DNA of 64,000 bases from Galdieria partita (Eukaryota > Rhodophyta > Bangiophyceae > Galdieriales > Galdieriaceae): assembly GCA_025991245.1 (NCBI GenBank), contig BQMJ01000053.1:62001-126000 (forward strand), read 5' to 3'. Positions 22,469 through 32,959 of this stretch are shown one piece after another; the first letter of the stretch is position 1; the number at the start of each line of letters is the position of its first letter. The translations under genes were made by a program, and so were the position numbers. Below the pieces are notes generated by a model, which did no database searches, was not told where the DNA came from, and worked only from the letters and a program-made list of their open reading frames with translations.

Positions 22469-23250
22469 ATGGCTACAGGTAGATTGCAGGGTCGTCTTGA
22501 GAAACTTCTTCCGTATACTCAAACTTGGGGGTTTTATCTAACCAAGTTATCATTTTACATATGCACTTTCAGTAAGCGATAGTCACTCTGTTTCTCTGTT
22601 CTCTCTTTAAAGAACTTGTACAGTTTTCTCTGTTGTCATCGACGCTCTAGTTAGTAACGCAGAGTTTAATATATTTGACAAGTCCCCACCTCATATCTCT
22701 GGTGACTTTTGCGCATACAAGGCTTCGCTAGCTGAACCAGCTGGTGTGACTGCAATCTGCAAGTATTTGATAGCTGTAGGAGCTCTTGGTCTCGTATTTG
22801 CCATAGGATTTGTTGCTTTTTCTCTCTGGACCTTGTTTGCACATCGAGTGACTGAACTGTGGTGGATTGAAGCACTGCTAAACACCTTCTGGATGGTCTG
22901 GTGGTAAGTTATTGTATCTCCCTTGGATTACAGTTGATATAATGGATAATAGGTTTATAGCAGCTGGAGTTGCTACTGCGGCTAGGCCTTCCACTGGTAT
23001 TCTTGATGCTGCCAATGATCGTTCGGCTATCAATGCCGTTGAAGCGGTTGCCTGGGTCAATGCAGTACTATATCTTTTCAATGTGCTTCTTTGTTTTGCA
23101 GTCTTCTGGTCGGCAAAGACTCGCTTTTGGATCCCCACAGTTGAAGATTACTTACGTGCAGTTGAGTTGGAACAAGAAAGTGATAGACAAGCAGAAAAGT
23201 TGGACACGAGTCAAGTAACGCCCGACGGGAAATATAACGGAAAGATGTAA
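22469..23250 (+). CDS. Predicted four-transmembrane (MARVEL-like) protein
   Basis: Three exons (introns 22572-22650 and 22904-22952) encode 217 residues. Four hydrophobic stretches are seen: WGFYLTKLSFYICTF near residue 20, then YLIAVGALGLVFAIGFVAF, then an aromatic-rich WWIEALLNTFWMVWWFIAAG spanning the second junction, and VLYLFNVLLCFAVFW. This spacing, with a Trp-rich third segment followed by small residues (GVATAA), resembles the MARVEL/synaptophysin-type membrane domain found in vesicle proteins of animals and some protists. The C-terminal 35 residues are hydrophilic and probably cytosolic. The family assignment is by topology rather than a firm motif. Confidence 0.6.
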
Positions 23251-23287
23251 TAAAGTTTGTTGGTATGTTGAAATCTGATTTGTCTGA

Positions 23288-24047
23288 ATGAGCGCTCGAA
23301 GCAACATGAAACTGAGCAGCACTGAAAAAACTATCTTGTTGTGGTATTTGTTGGACGCTTGTACACACTTGACAACTGAACTTGCGTTTGTATATCACTC
23401 GTTAACAACTACTGTGAATGGAGCGACTCACTGGACGTCTCTCCTTTGGAAGGTAGTTTTCCTGTTTCGTTGATAGTTTTTCTCATATCTTTTAGGAATA
23501 TGCCAAAGCAGACAGGAGATGGGGTGGCTTCCACGACTGTACTGTAGCTATGGAAGTAGTTACTTCTCTTGTTTGGGGTCCAGTTGCTCTCTTATGTGCG
23601 TATGGAGTGTATAAGAGATCAGAGTGGAGACACTTTTTGCAACTTGTTCTTTGTATTGGTGAACTTTATGGAGGTTGGATGACATTTGGACCTGATTGGT
23701 TGACCAGTTTTGTGACTGGAAGGTCTGAACTGAATCCTCACAAGCACTGGATTCACTTTTGGAGTAAGTTGGTGCCTAGTTGAACACTTTTTTATATTGC
23801 TCAACAAGCTTTAGTTTATTTGGTTTTTGCCAACATAGTTTGGGTTATTATACCTGTTTTGTTGACTTGGGAGTCTTACAAAGTGTTGGTGGGTGCTTGC
23901 AAGGTTAGTCGATCACATCAGGATCCTTCTCTCCTTCTTGGCAGTGTTGGAGGAAAAGCTATCCGGTGGACTTTATATACTTTTGTGGGAGTCGTCTTTT
24001 TGTTTGGTTTACTTATACCTTTTCAACTTATTCCCGCTCCTGTTTAG
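23288..24047 (+). CDS. EBP: EBP: 3-beta-hydroxysteroid Delta8-Delta7 isomerase
   Basis: Three exons (introns 23453-23495 and 23764-23808) give 223 residues. EBP shifts the sterol B-ring double bond in the ER during ergosterol/cholesterol/phytosterol synthesis. The EXPERA fold is recognised from the catalytic stretches HLTTELAFVYH, LWKEYAKADRRWGG (first junction), CTVAMEVVTSLVWGPVALL and LVLCIGELYGGWMTF. His, Glu and Trp residues needed for sterol binding are retained. Four to five hydrophobic segments are present and a C-terminal basic turn is followed by another hydrophobic helix. It lies 37 bp downstream of the four-TM gene on the same strand. Confidence 0.9.
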
Positions 24048-24169
24048 TTATGTTCAAATATTTTCAATTTCATCATTACTCTCCTCCTCCTTGGCTATGT
24101 TGCAAGTCATTTGTTTGTTCTTTTCTAGTAACTATTCGACAAATCAATAAAAATGATTCGATAAGGCAA

Positions 24170-25730
24170 CTAGTCTTTCCATACCTTTTTTACACTCAAT
24201 AAAGGAACAATATCACGATAATATACTTTGCTTCGAATATCATCCACCAAAGTGCGTTCTTCTGACCACAACTCTACCATCTTACTTACTTCATTCGGTA
24301 TACTTGAATACAAATCACCACTACAAAGTGATGACAATGTGAAGACGCACAGAATGGAATAGTTGTCTCTTACTGTATGGGTTGAAATCCTCTCTTTAAA
24401 GGTTGCCTGTTGTAGAATCTTGTTGCTTCTCCTGCAATCATTTGTGCACATTGCTGTGCCATCTCTCTATCCAGTGTACTACTATACCACTTTGCAATCT
24501 CGTGAGCTTCACACAACGCAAACATCAAATCACTTATATCGTTCATATTGCTATAAAATTGGTAACAATTTTGTACCAAATATCCAATTATTTTACCAGT
24601 AGGCTCGTCCAATAAGGAAACAATGGACCCGATAGAATCTTTGGGTTTTCCGCCTACTCGTTTGTCATAAAATATCTTTCCGATGGCGTGACATATATCA
24701 AATGATGCATCTCGAACGTCTTCCATCCATCCATCCAAACTGCTTTCCCAATACAACTGCAATTGAGCAATAGCCCAACGCAAGTCACCTCGACATTGCT
24801 CCACTATCAAAGCCCAATCTTCCTTCTTCGGCAAAGCAATGTGATGAATACTACAATAACGAACGAGTGCTTTTTGCATTTCTGTTTTGGTTATTGGATG
24901 GAGGCTGAGCAACTGTACATTACTTGAAGAATGAATACGTTTTTCAAAGGTCTTCGCAACAGAAGACGACACTCCAACGCAAGTAATTATAATCTGCTCA
25001 CAATAAACAATTACCAAAAAGTACAACTACTACTTACAATAATAGGGTATATTGTCTCTTCTGCTATCAACTCTAAATTGGCTAAAACTTGTTCTACATT
25101 TCTATCCATTTTGGACATCACATTATCGTCTACAACGACAACATAACGTGCAGTCGAGCATTCCTCCTCAATAGAAAGAGGTTGATACTGCAAACTCAAC
25201 GCCCAATCTTCCACCACGTCTCCTATCCGACTCTTTGGAAAAGCATTTCCAGAAGCATCGTGAACACTCAAAGACTTGGTTTCCTTGTATAGATTACCGT
25301 CAGAAAGACTTTCTTTCCAACGGATGACAGTGCAATCCATCTCCTTTAAGACAGTTTCTACAAGTGTTGTTTTGCCACAACCCGAAGGACCCAATATCAC
25401 CAACAGTTTCTTGTTATTCTTCCCGCCATCCCAATTCTCAATAAATTGAGTAACTTGAGTTACCTTGGCTTTTTGTATAGCTAAATTCTTCGAGTCGATT
25501 ATTGCAGTAGAGTGATTCAAGTCTTCACGAAGATTGTGGAGGTTCTTGTTCCTATTCCATGAGGTTGTGGTTGTTCTTTTGAAAGGTCTCTCGTTATCAG
25601 AAAAGTCATCCACAGAATCATCTGAAAAAGTCGTAGTAGGCAAAGATGTACCTAAAGTCTTTGAGCGTTTACAAGTTACTTTGGTACTAAACTTGTGTTT
25701 TCTCATGGCTGATGGCAATGCCTCCTCCAT
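24170..25730 (-). CDS. RAD17: RAD17-like checkpoint clamp loader
   Basis: Three exons (introns 24994-25037 and 24321-24373) give 487 residues from the first in-frame ATG. RAD17 replaces RFC1 in the clamp loader that places the 9-1-1 ring at damaged DNA. The P-loop ILGPSGCGKTTLVETVL is followed by a RAD17-type strand VIRWKESLSD, then VVVVDDN in the Walker B position, and the sensor-like CRGDLRWAIAQLQLY (compare CSGDIRSAINSLQF in RAD17). The Walker B has DD where classical AAA ATPases have DE. The frame extends upstream of the ATG for about 20 open codons to a TAA, so a noncanonical start or an extra exon is possible. It is divergent, 12 bp from the next gene. Confidence 0.75.
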
Positions 25731-25742
25731 CCAATTGTCAAC

Positions 25743-26639
25743 ATGTTGGGATGGCAATGGACCACCTTGTTGTTCTTATTGGGTGGTAAGTAACTCAAGC
25801 AACTCTTAGCCTGATATCAACCATTACCAGGGTATTTAGCAAAGAAAAGAAAACCCAGGAAAATTGATTCAAGAACGAATGAAAAGAGTGATTGGACAGT
25901 GTTATGGAGAGCTATTTCTGTAGCAGCCAAACTTTACAGAGGACGGTTCCATTCCTTTCCCACGAGACTGCCTTATCTACAAAAAGCGATTCAATGCTGT
26001 GAATTGTTGAGACCTTATGTTGAAGGCCCAACCATCTTAGCCGCATACCTATTAAGAGATATCCTGATATTTCAACCCACTGCTGTCTACACTTTATCTG
26101 ATATTTTTGATACTCCATTGTTGCATTTAGCACAAGTGTTGATGGAAGAAAAGTCAACTTTGAATTCCTATTTGGGTTCACTTTCTCGTCAGCATTCGAA
26201 AAGCCTTTCATTTGAAAAGAAAGCGAATGACAGTGTGCTATCACGAAGCAACTCCAACTTATCCCTTTCGTCGCTCCCTTATCCATCACCTTCATTATTG
26301 TCTGCGTTGGACAATTCTTTGAATCACTCTTATGGTGGAATTTATACGAGAGAAGATGAAATGGATCCGTTTTCGTCGGAAGATGATATTTCGTCCCCAC
26401 ATGAACAAATGGAAAAGGAGGTATCTGTTCTATCCAGAAGTATTTTCTTAGCAGAAGTTTTGTTTCATTTGTTGGAATTGAAACAGTTACTCGAAGATGG
26501 CCTTTTGGTTCAACAATCTATTCGTTACTGTGAATATGCTCGAGAAGTAGTGGACTTTATGCGTGGTTCGAACGTTCAACTGGAAAATGAAATTGGCCAA
26601 CTCATCGAGTGTATACAGAATAGTTCGATGAACCGTTGA
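25743..26639 (+). CDS. Membrane-anchored protein with degenerate HD-like domain
   Basis: Two exons (25743-25785, 25831-26639; intron 45 nt) give 283 residues. The tiny first exon supplies an N-terminal membrane anchor, MLGWQWTTLLFLLGGYLA, followed by a basic KKRKPRK stop-transfer. The next region (LYRGRFHSFPTRLPYLQ..., ILAAYLLRDILIF, YTLSDIFD) follows the layout of the RelA/SpoT N-terminal HD hydrolase, but the metal-binding HD pair reads RD and no synthetase domain follows. A Ser-rich linker and a helical C-terminal region complete it. Homology to RelA/SpoT is a weak inference; an unrelated helical protein is possible. Confidence 0.55.
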
Positions 26640-26981
26640 GGGGGTCGTTTTTGTGAAATGATAAGAATCATAGCGATAACGATTTTTATAAGAACTTGTA
26701 TAGGAACGAAATAGGAATCCTATATTGAAATGGATATAGAATGAGAGATATTGGAGCGCAAGATTTCACCAAAGTGAAGGACGATGCATGGAATGGAGAA
26801 CAAGTTGAGACACCCAAGAGTCTCAAGTTGGTTGGTTTGATTATTCGTTGTTATGGGCACTTTTCTAAAATGTACCATTCCGAAAGAGTGCAAAACTTTA
26901 TCTTGGGTGAGACTGAAGATAAACATCGAAGCATATTGGACATTTCACATGTACATCACTTTGGACAAGAATTGTTGAAAC
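26640..26981. other. Upstream region of RPP14-like gene with an overlapping open frame
   Basis: A 119-codon ATG frame starts at 26741 (MRDIGAQDFTKVKDD) and overlaps the RPP14-like coding region in a different frame, ending at 27100. It has no recognised family. It could be a separate upstream frame in the same transcript or chance. Confidence 0.3.
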
Positions 26982-27432
26982 ATGAAAACGATTCCTATTC
27001 GCAACTTTTTCTTGCTCGTTCAACTGTGAGTATCACAACCCGTTATTCTATAGATCATTGTATGTATGAATATTCTATAGTGTTTTTGAACAACCTGTAG
27101 CGTCCGTGCAGCTGTTCACCTTTCGTACTATTGTACAACACGCCGTTAGACAAAGTTTCGGTACCTTGGCTGAAGCAGCCATCGTATTGGACATCATTCG
27201 TTATAACCCGACCACAGCAACGGCTATCCTCCGTACGTTGGACTCGTAAGTATAATTCGTTGGAAAGATCCGTTGGCTCATCAAAATAACTAGGGATCAT
27301 TCCACATTGTGGTGCGCACTTGCCTTGGTTACACAATATGAACAACGCAAATGTTATTTTCGCATCCACGCCGCTTCACCTTTTCTCATCGCTTTGACAG
27401 CTCCTAGGAATCCTTTATGGAGTAACTCATAG
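26982..27432 (+). CDS. RPP14: RPP14-like RNase P/MRP protein subunit
   Basis: Three exons (introns 27026-27080 and 27246-27293) give 115 residues, similar to the 124 of human RPP14. Rpp14/Pop5-fold proteins support the catalytic RNA in tRNA 5' processing. The alignment runs along the whole length: a first strand FFLLVQLVFEQPV, the helix TIVQHAVRQSFG, then TATAILRTLDSDHSTLWCAL across the second junction and the closing RKCYFRIHAASPFLIAL, where human RPP14 has KCAFRVIQVSPFLLAL. The family is short and divergent, so Pop5 is the alternative, but the SPFL.AL end is specific. The short open frame upstream is in another phase. Confidence 0.78.
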
Positions 27433-27715
27433 TGAACAGGGGAAACAAACTAGGGGTTTTGAAACTTACTAAACTCTTCTATATCATATAGGAAGATATA
27501 ATGATGATCCATCTTTGGTTGACGATAGTTTGTCATCAATAGAATAGCATATCTTGTCCTTGAATGGATCAAATATAGCTATTGAGTGAATGGTGAATAG
27601 TCAAAGTGTTGTTTCTAGTGAATGTCGTCAAGTCTCTTCTATTCGATCATTCCCAAAGAAAATTTTTATTTTGAAAACGAGAATAAGTCATCAAGAAGAA
27701 CAAGACATGTATTCT

Positions 27716-29512
27716 TCAACATATACTCCCAATTGGAAACTTACTCTTATTATACTTCAAGGTATCCTGCAGTGTCTGAATAGCAACGTAAATCTCCAAT
27801 CCAGTAGCCACGGCCAGGAAAAATACCAAACAAAATACAATAATAGACTTCAAATGATACTTTTTGATAAAATGACCAACCACCCATACACCAACCAAGG
27901 CTCCTAAAAATGTAAATCCTGCGTAAAACAATGCATAACGCCAAGCTAAACTACCATTCGCAGCACTCTCTGCAGCAATAGCACTACTTGTAAATAAATT
28001 GATAACACCACCAGTAAGCTGCACTACCAAAGGATCTACTCCAAGCACAACCAACAGAAAACCTGCTGCAAGGGTTTCTACACTGATGCCAACCCAAGAT
28101 GCTACCAGTCCACATGCAAAGCAAAATATGCTATAGAAAACAAGCGTTTTAGGAGTCCAGCGAACATCCGAACGACAAAACACATATCCCAGACGAACAC
28201 GATGCTGATGCAAGGAATGTAGACGCAACATAGTTATTGAGGATATAATTAGCAAAACAAGTTCAAGAATAGCCAATAAAAACCAATAAATCCAGCTACA
28301 CAAATGGACCCCTAATGGACTGACTATTCTCGGTTTCCCTCCTCGAAGCGCAACGAAAACTATGACAAACGACCAGGTAGTCACTAACAATAATAAATCA
28401 CCCCATTGAAATCGACGTCGTTCCGTCTTTAGCATACTGTCAATATCTGGAGATGACTTTGGTGGATGTAAATAAGCCCCTAGAAAGGGTATCTTGGCAA
28501 AGATGCGAGTAACTTGAACATTAGAAAGACAAGAATTGACCACGTTATTTGTATTCCCAATAGTGGCAACATCATTTTGATAATTAGATTGACTCGAGTT
28601 AACATCAGAACCAGTCGTAGTATAAGCATGTCCTTCACAAGTACCACAACGACTAGCGACATCCTCTGAAGAAGACGTTTTTCGCATGTCATTTACATTA
28701 CTCGCGTTTTCTTGTGAACTTTGTGATACCAATACATCTGCCATATCAAAGTCTGCGGATCTTCCTGTGTTTCTCACATCTCGTTCATGTAACTCTATTC
28801 TTCTGAGAGATATGGCTTTCATTGACGTGGTGATTATCAAATAAATTAATATGACAACGACAACAAAAGCTGTAAAGTATCCAGGTAGGACTTGATTCAC
28901 ATAAGTACCTACAAAAGTACCCATGAGACAAATGGGTACCATACTGGTCACAATCTCATAATACACTGCTGGTCTATCCCTTTCTGGATGTCTTCTAAGA
29001 AAGGCAATAGTACTCACAGCCACTGCCATTCCTGTTATCATAGATTGTGATACTCCGCCTGCCTGTGAAACTGCAAAGTTCAACATGACTTCCAAAACAG
29101 GAACAAATATAGGTCCACCGGCAATAGCTCCTGCACTTGCCATTGCAGATGCTACAAAAAATACCAAACAAGCCATTCCATCTCGAACCGTCAATGGACT
29201 TCCTAGCTTCACATGTACGCATATCCCTTGTTCACATTTGAGCTCAGGACCACAAGAAACGGTAGAATTACACGGGGTGCCCACAAGGAAACGGTGAGGT
29301 AACTCTCTCTCATTGTCCACATAAGACGACTCTAAAGTTTCGATAGTTTCTCCAAGTGCTGTTTCAGACTGAAAGACCATACATAAGAGAAACAGTAATA
29401 TACACGAGAAAACGACGTGTTTCATTGCAAAAGTTGGAGAATATCTCCAGAATGATTGGTAGACTCTTCGAATGATTGTCCAGAAGAATCCCACAACAGC
29501 CTGGAACAGCAT
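27716..29512 (-). CDS. TauE/SafE-family membrane permease with Cys-containing lumenal N-terminus
   Basis: A single exon of 598 codons. The TauE/SafE family moves small anions such as sulfite or sulfoacetate; plant and protist members are similarly long. From Met30 (29425) a signal-like segment MKHVVFSCILLFLLCMVF is followed by a hydrophilic Cys stretch (CNSTVSCGPELKCEQGICV). Two blocks of hydrophobic helices contain the duplicated signature GAIAGGPIFVPVLEVMLN...GGVSQSMITG and VASWVGISVETLAAGFLLV...VVQLTGGVINLFTSS. They are separated by a Ser/Asn-rich loop of about 110 residues. Roughly ten membrane spans are visible. Substrate cannot be inferred. Confidence 0.85.
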   Translation of the reverse strand: MLFQAVVGFFWTIIRRVYQSFWRYSPTFAMKHVVFSCILLFLLCMVFQSETALGETIETLESSYVDNERELPHRFLVGTPCNSTVSCGPELKCEQGICVHVKLGSPLTVRDGMACLVFFVASAMASAGAIAGGPIFVPVLEVMLNFAVSQAGGVSQSMITGMAVAVSTIAFLRRHPERDRPAVYYEIVTSMVPICLMGTFVGTYVNQVLPGYFTAFVVVVILIYLIITTSMKAISLRRIELHERDVRNTGRSADFDMADVLVSQSSQENASNVNDMRKTSSSEDVASRCGTCEGHAYTTTGSDVNSSQSNYQNDVATIGNTNNVVNSCLSNVQVTRIFAKIPFLGAYLHPPKSSPDIDSMLKTERRRFQWGDLLLLVTTWSFVIVFVALRGGKPRIVSPLGVHLCSWIYWFLLAILELVLLIISSITMLRLHSLHQHRVRLGYVFCRSDVRWTPKTLVFYSIFCFACGLVASWVGISVETLAAGFLLVVLGVDPLVVQLTGGVINLFTSSAIAAESAANGSLAWRYALFYAGFTFLGALVGVWVVGHFIKKYHLKSIIVFCLVFFLAVATGLEIYVAIQTLQDTLKYNKSKFPIGSIC

Positions 29513-30615
29513 GGCACTTTCACAAAATACTGCAAGAAGTGTTGGTGTATCGTTCCTTCAGATTGCATAAGTTGCTCTCAACACTATGAAAGTAGTTCAT
29601 TCCAAGAAACCTCATGTCGTTCCATCCTACTCATTGACAACAAATAAAGTCAGTTTTAGTCCAGGTATTGTACCTCTCATATTGTTTGAAAGGTTCAATG
29701 GGAAGATGAATGTCTTGGCATAAGCAGATAGGGAATGATTTCATAGATATGATTATTGTCTATTGCTGAAGTCTTTCTTCTCTTCATAGATACATAATCA
29801 TAAAAGCTATCACTGACTCGATTATCCATTGCTGAGCGTTACGTCTCCTCCATAGATGATATCCAATTCCCATCTTCTTTGATCATGTTGTAGGACTGCG
29901 AGAATATTTCCAATGTACTTGAATTCAAGAAAAGTTATATTCCACATGGGGACAATTTCATAGAAAAGATCCAAACAACAACTTGGAATGGTCATTGCCT
30001 GTTTGGAGTAGTAACAAGAAGGAATGAATGCGTGAAAATGGTTCATCTTACAATGGATCTCCTTGTGTCTACATTCAGATGCCGCTTCTCAAAGGCTGTG
30101 TGTGAGAGAGAGAGAGTAGTTTTAAGAGAAGAGCGATATATGTTTGGGTGGATACAATTGGTTACTCGATTGGCATCTCATGACCCATTTACAAACTGTT
30201 TTCTTCTACCACTCTTGTGAAGTGGTTAGACACAATTATTTCTATATTCTTGTTGGCACAATAGTAAGAAATGTTGGATATAGAAATGCAAACAATGAAC
30301 AACAAAGAAGACTCATATACAACAAACTAGAAACACAATGCCAATTTGAATACTCTGAGTGCTATTTTTTGGCACAAGAGAGAAATCCTTTTTGAACATT
30401 CTTCACATGTGTATAAAACAAAGAATAGTAACTGGTGAACCATGTCATGGTTTTGAATTGGATATTAAGACAGACTATATGTATCAAGCAGAGAATGGTA
30501 GATAGATAACATTTCCTAGACCACATACAATATATTGGAGTATATGGAATAGTATCTTGACGAATTCTCTTTCACAGGAGTTGGCCCATTTTCGTTGCGG
30601 CGAGCATTCTTCCAC
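29513..30615. other. Largest non-coding interval (1.1 kb)
   Basis: No gene is recognised. It contains a 74-codon minus-strand frame (30046-29822, MNHFHAFIPSCYY...) without family resemblance, and a short (GA)n run at about 30104-30116. It separates the divergent TauE/SafE and RRM genes, so both promoters lie here. No tRNA-like cloverleaf or TTCGA arm was found by eye. Confidence 0.4.
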
Positions 30616-31333
30616 ATGTCACTGTTTATTCGCTATCATGTCGCAAGGCAGCTAAGGATTGCTGAGCAACTAGTGAAAAGGTCGTTTTGTGTAGAAAGCA
30701 GTTCAAGGATCCCAAGAAATGAAGAAAACGATACACTTCCAACTCACAATCTAGAGACAGAAACTTCAACAACTAGCACACAAAAGGTAAGGCGGTTTTA
30801 CTCTTCTCGAAAACTTTCATATTATATTTTTATAGAATAGTGTGGAGGAATCTGTTCCTCTTTATCGCAATCGTCCTGGTATTCAACCACTAGAGACACC
30901 AGTTGGTACTTTTAATAAACAACAAGTGATTCCCAACGAAATTCACGTGAGTCATCTTCCTCATGATATATCGCGCACAGAACTTGCGCAGGTGAGTCAA
31001 TCAGTAAAGTAAATATGTTTGTCTGACTGTTTATTTAGCATTTTGGTCGCTTTGGAGAAATCACTGCACTTACCTTGACCAGCACTGGTATTCAGGAAAA
31101 GAACATATATGCTGTCATTCGGTTCAAGGACATTCGTTCATGTGATGCCGCCTTATCGCTGGATGGAAAGTAAGTATGGTTAGTTTCTGTTTTGTTATCT
31201 TTTACATGGAAGCAGGTTGTTAGGAACAAAGACATTGTCAGTGAGGAGAAATATGAATGCATTGTTTTTAGCACGCATGCATGAGAGACTTCGAACTATT
31301 CGGAAACGAAATAGAGAAACAAGTGATCAGTGA
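30616..31333 (+). CDS. Single-RRM RNA-binding protein, probably mitochondrial
   Basis: Four exons (introns 30787-30835, 30992-31038, 31170-31215) give 191 residues. The N-terminus (MSLFIRYHVARQLRIAEQLV) is an amphipathic, arginine-containing helix typical of mitochondrial presequences. One RRM follows: RNP2-like IHVSHLPHDI, then HFGRFGEITALTL across the second junction and RNP1-like IYAVIRFKDIRSCDAAL. A basic C-terminus ends RTIRKRNRETSDQ. RNP1 is degenerate (IYAVIRF in place of KGFGFVXF), so RNA binding may be weak. No specific ortholog can be named. Confidence 0.8.
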
Positions 31334-31597
31334 TTAGGTTCATGAAAGGAGCTTTCCAACTTTTCTGTCGGTTTCCTTTTGAGCTGGAACGAGTAGTAGT
31401 AACAAAAATTTTAGGTATCGGAAATGATCTGTTGAAGAGATAAAGTAGCTTTTTCCTTCTAAACGAAATCTTCAAGTTTTTTGGTTTCTTTGGTTCAATG
31501 TTTTCAGCATGATGAATACAACACCCGTTATACTATCGCTTGTGTTTCGTAATGTTGAAAACAAAATGTTGGCATCGGTTGACTAGTTGTTCATAGA

Positions 31598-32950
31598 ATG
31601 TTTTGTGCAGATTCACAACATCGAAGGATGGATTCTTCATCTATGGAAAACGCAGATTCTTCAACAGTGAAGAATAACAATATTGAAGAGCAACAAGAAC
31701 AAACAAAATATGAAAGAGTACTCGTTTCAGTTACAGGAAAAGATCGACCCGGTGTACTTCACGCGTTACTGAAAACCGCAAACGACTTTCAGGTCGACGT
31801 GTTGGATGTACAGCAGTCAACAGTCCACCGTCGAGTAACTATAGCAGTTGAGTTGGGCATTCATAGAAACTGTCCTAAACAGATTTCCATATATCGACAG
31901 TTACTGATAGTTGCCAAGGAAATGAAACTACGTCTCGACTTTCAGTTGATCAACTTGAGTGATTGTCACTCTTCCCATTCAGACCTTGCTTCCTTGAACG
32001 CTTCTCGACGTCGCCAGTATGCCATTACTGTGTTGAGTAGAGACGTTATCACTCCCAAGTTTCTAGCCAATCTAGGAACTTTACTGATTGATCAAGGTCT
32101 ATCTATGGAAAAGATTCAAAGGTTAAGTGAGAAGAAGTTACAATGTTTGGAAATAACAGTTTCTTCTATTGGCAGTTTTGATGCTACTTTTCTACACGTT
32201 TTTCGTAAGAAACTATTCTCTCTTGGAAAAGAATATCAAATAGATATAGCTATTCAACCTGAAAATATTATGCGCAGAAGTAAGCGTCTGGTAGTGATGG
32301 ACATGGATAGCACTTTGATTCAACAGGAAGTAATCGATGAACTGGCTCGATATGCAAATGTATACGAGAAAGTAAAAGAAATCACTTATCGGGCAATGAA
32401 CGGTGAAATGGACTTTAAAGAAAGCTTAAAGCAGCGAGTCTACTGTTTGAAAGGAACTCACACTTCCGTGTTCCAGCAAGTTATCTCGAGTTTACAATAT
32501 ACAGAAGGTGCTCGTACGTTGTGCTCTACTTTAAAACGACTCGGTTATAAACTCGCTGTTATTTCGGGAGGCTTCGACTTTGTGACTCAATATGTTCGAC
32601 GTGAACTTTCATTGGATTACGATTTTGCTAATCAATTGGAGACTGACAGCAACGGTTATCTTACTGGCAGAACTATTGGTCCTATTGTTGACGCACAGAG
32701 AAAAGCAGATCTTCTCCAAACGCTTGCTCAAATGGAGCATATTACTTGTGACCAAGTGATTGCCGTTGGAGATGGTGCCAACGACCTTCCTATGCTTTCA
32801 AAGGCAGGTCTAGGAATAGCCTTCAATGCAAAACCCGCAGTTCAAGAGGCAGCCAACTTTCGAATCAATATAAGAAAGCTTGACGCCATATTGTACTTTT
32901 TAGGTATTCCAGAAAAGGAGCATTTATCTCTCAGTCATAGCACTGTATAA
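31598..32950 (+). CDS. serB: Phosphoserine phosphatase SerB with tandem ACT domains
   Basis: A single exon of 450 residues. SerB releases serine from O-phosphoserine, the last step of the phosphorylated serine pathway. Two ACT-like regions occupy about residues 38-115 (VLVSVTGKDRPGVLHALLK) and 150-225 (YAITVLSRDVITPKFLA). The HAD catalytic domain begins at VVMDMDSTLIQQEVIDELA, which contains the DxDxT nucleophile, and continues with LAVISGGFDFV and QVIAVGDGANDLPMLSKAG. The length and double-ACT layout match bacterial and actinobacterial-type SerB rather than the short plant enzyme, which may point to transfer. It is convergent with UMP1, 9 bp apart. Confidence 0.95.
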   Translation: MFCADSQHRRMDSSSMENADSSTVKNNNIEEQQEQTKYERVLVSVTGKDRPGVLHALLKTANDFQVDVLDVQQSTVHRRVTIAVELGIHRNCPKQISIYRQLLIVAKEMKLRLDFQLINLSDCHSSHSDLASLNASRRRQYAITVLSRDVITPKFLANLGTLLIDQGLSMEKIQRLSEKKLQCLEITVSSIGSFDATFLHVFRKKLFSLGKEYQIDIAIQPENIMRRSKRLVVMDMDSTLIQQEVIDELARYANVYEKVKEITYRAMNGEMDFKESLKQRVYCLKGTHTSVFQQVISSLQYTEGARTLCSTLKRLGYKLAVISGGFDFVTQYVRRELSLDYDFANQLETDSNGYLTGRTIGPIVDAQRKADLLQTLAQMEHITCDQVIAVGDGANDLPMLSKAGLGIAFNAKPAVQEAANFRINIRKLDAILYFLGIPEKEHLSLSHSTV

Positions 32951-32959
32951 AATACAAGA

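Noticed and set aside
26741-26981. Treating the frame at 26741 as the N-terminus of the RPP14-like protein
   Set aside because: It is in a different phase; the RPP14 core is complete from ATG 26982 and phase closes across both introns.
29822-30046. Minus-strand 74-codon frame as a gene
   Set aside because: No family resemblance, no splice support, and composition no better than chance for its length.
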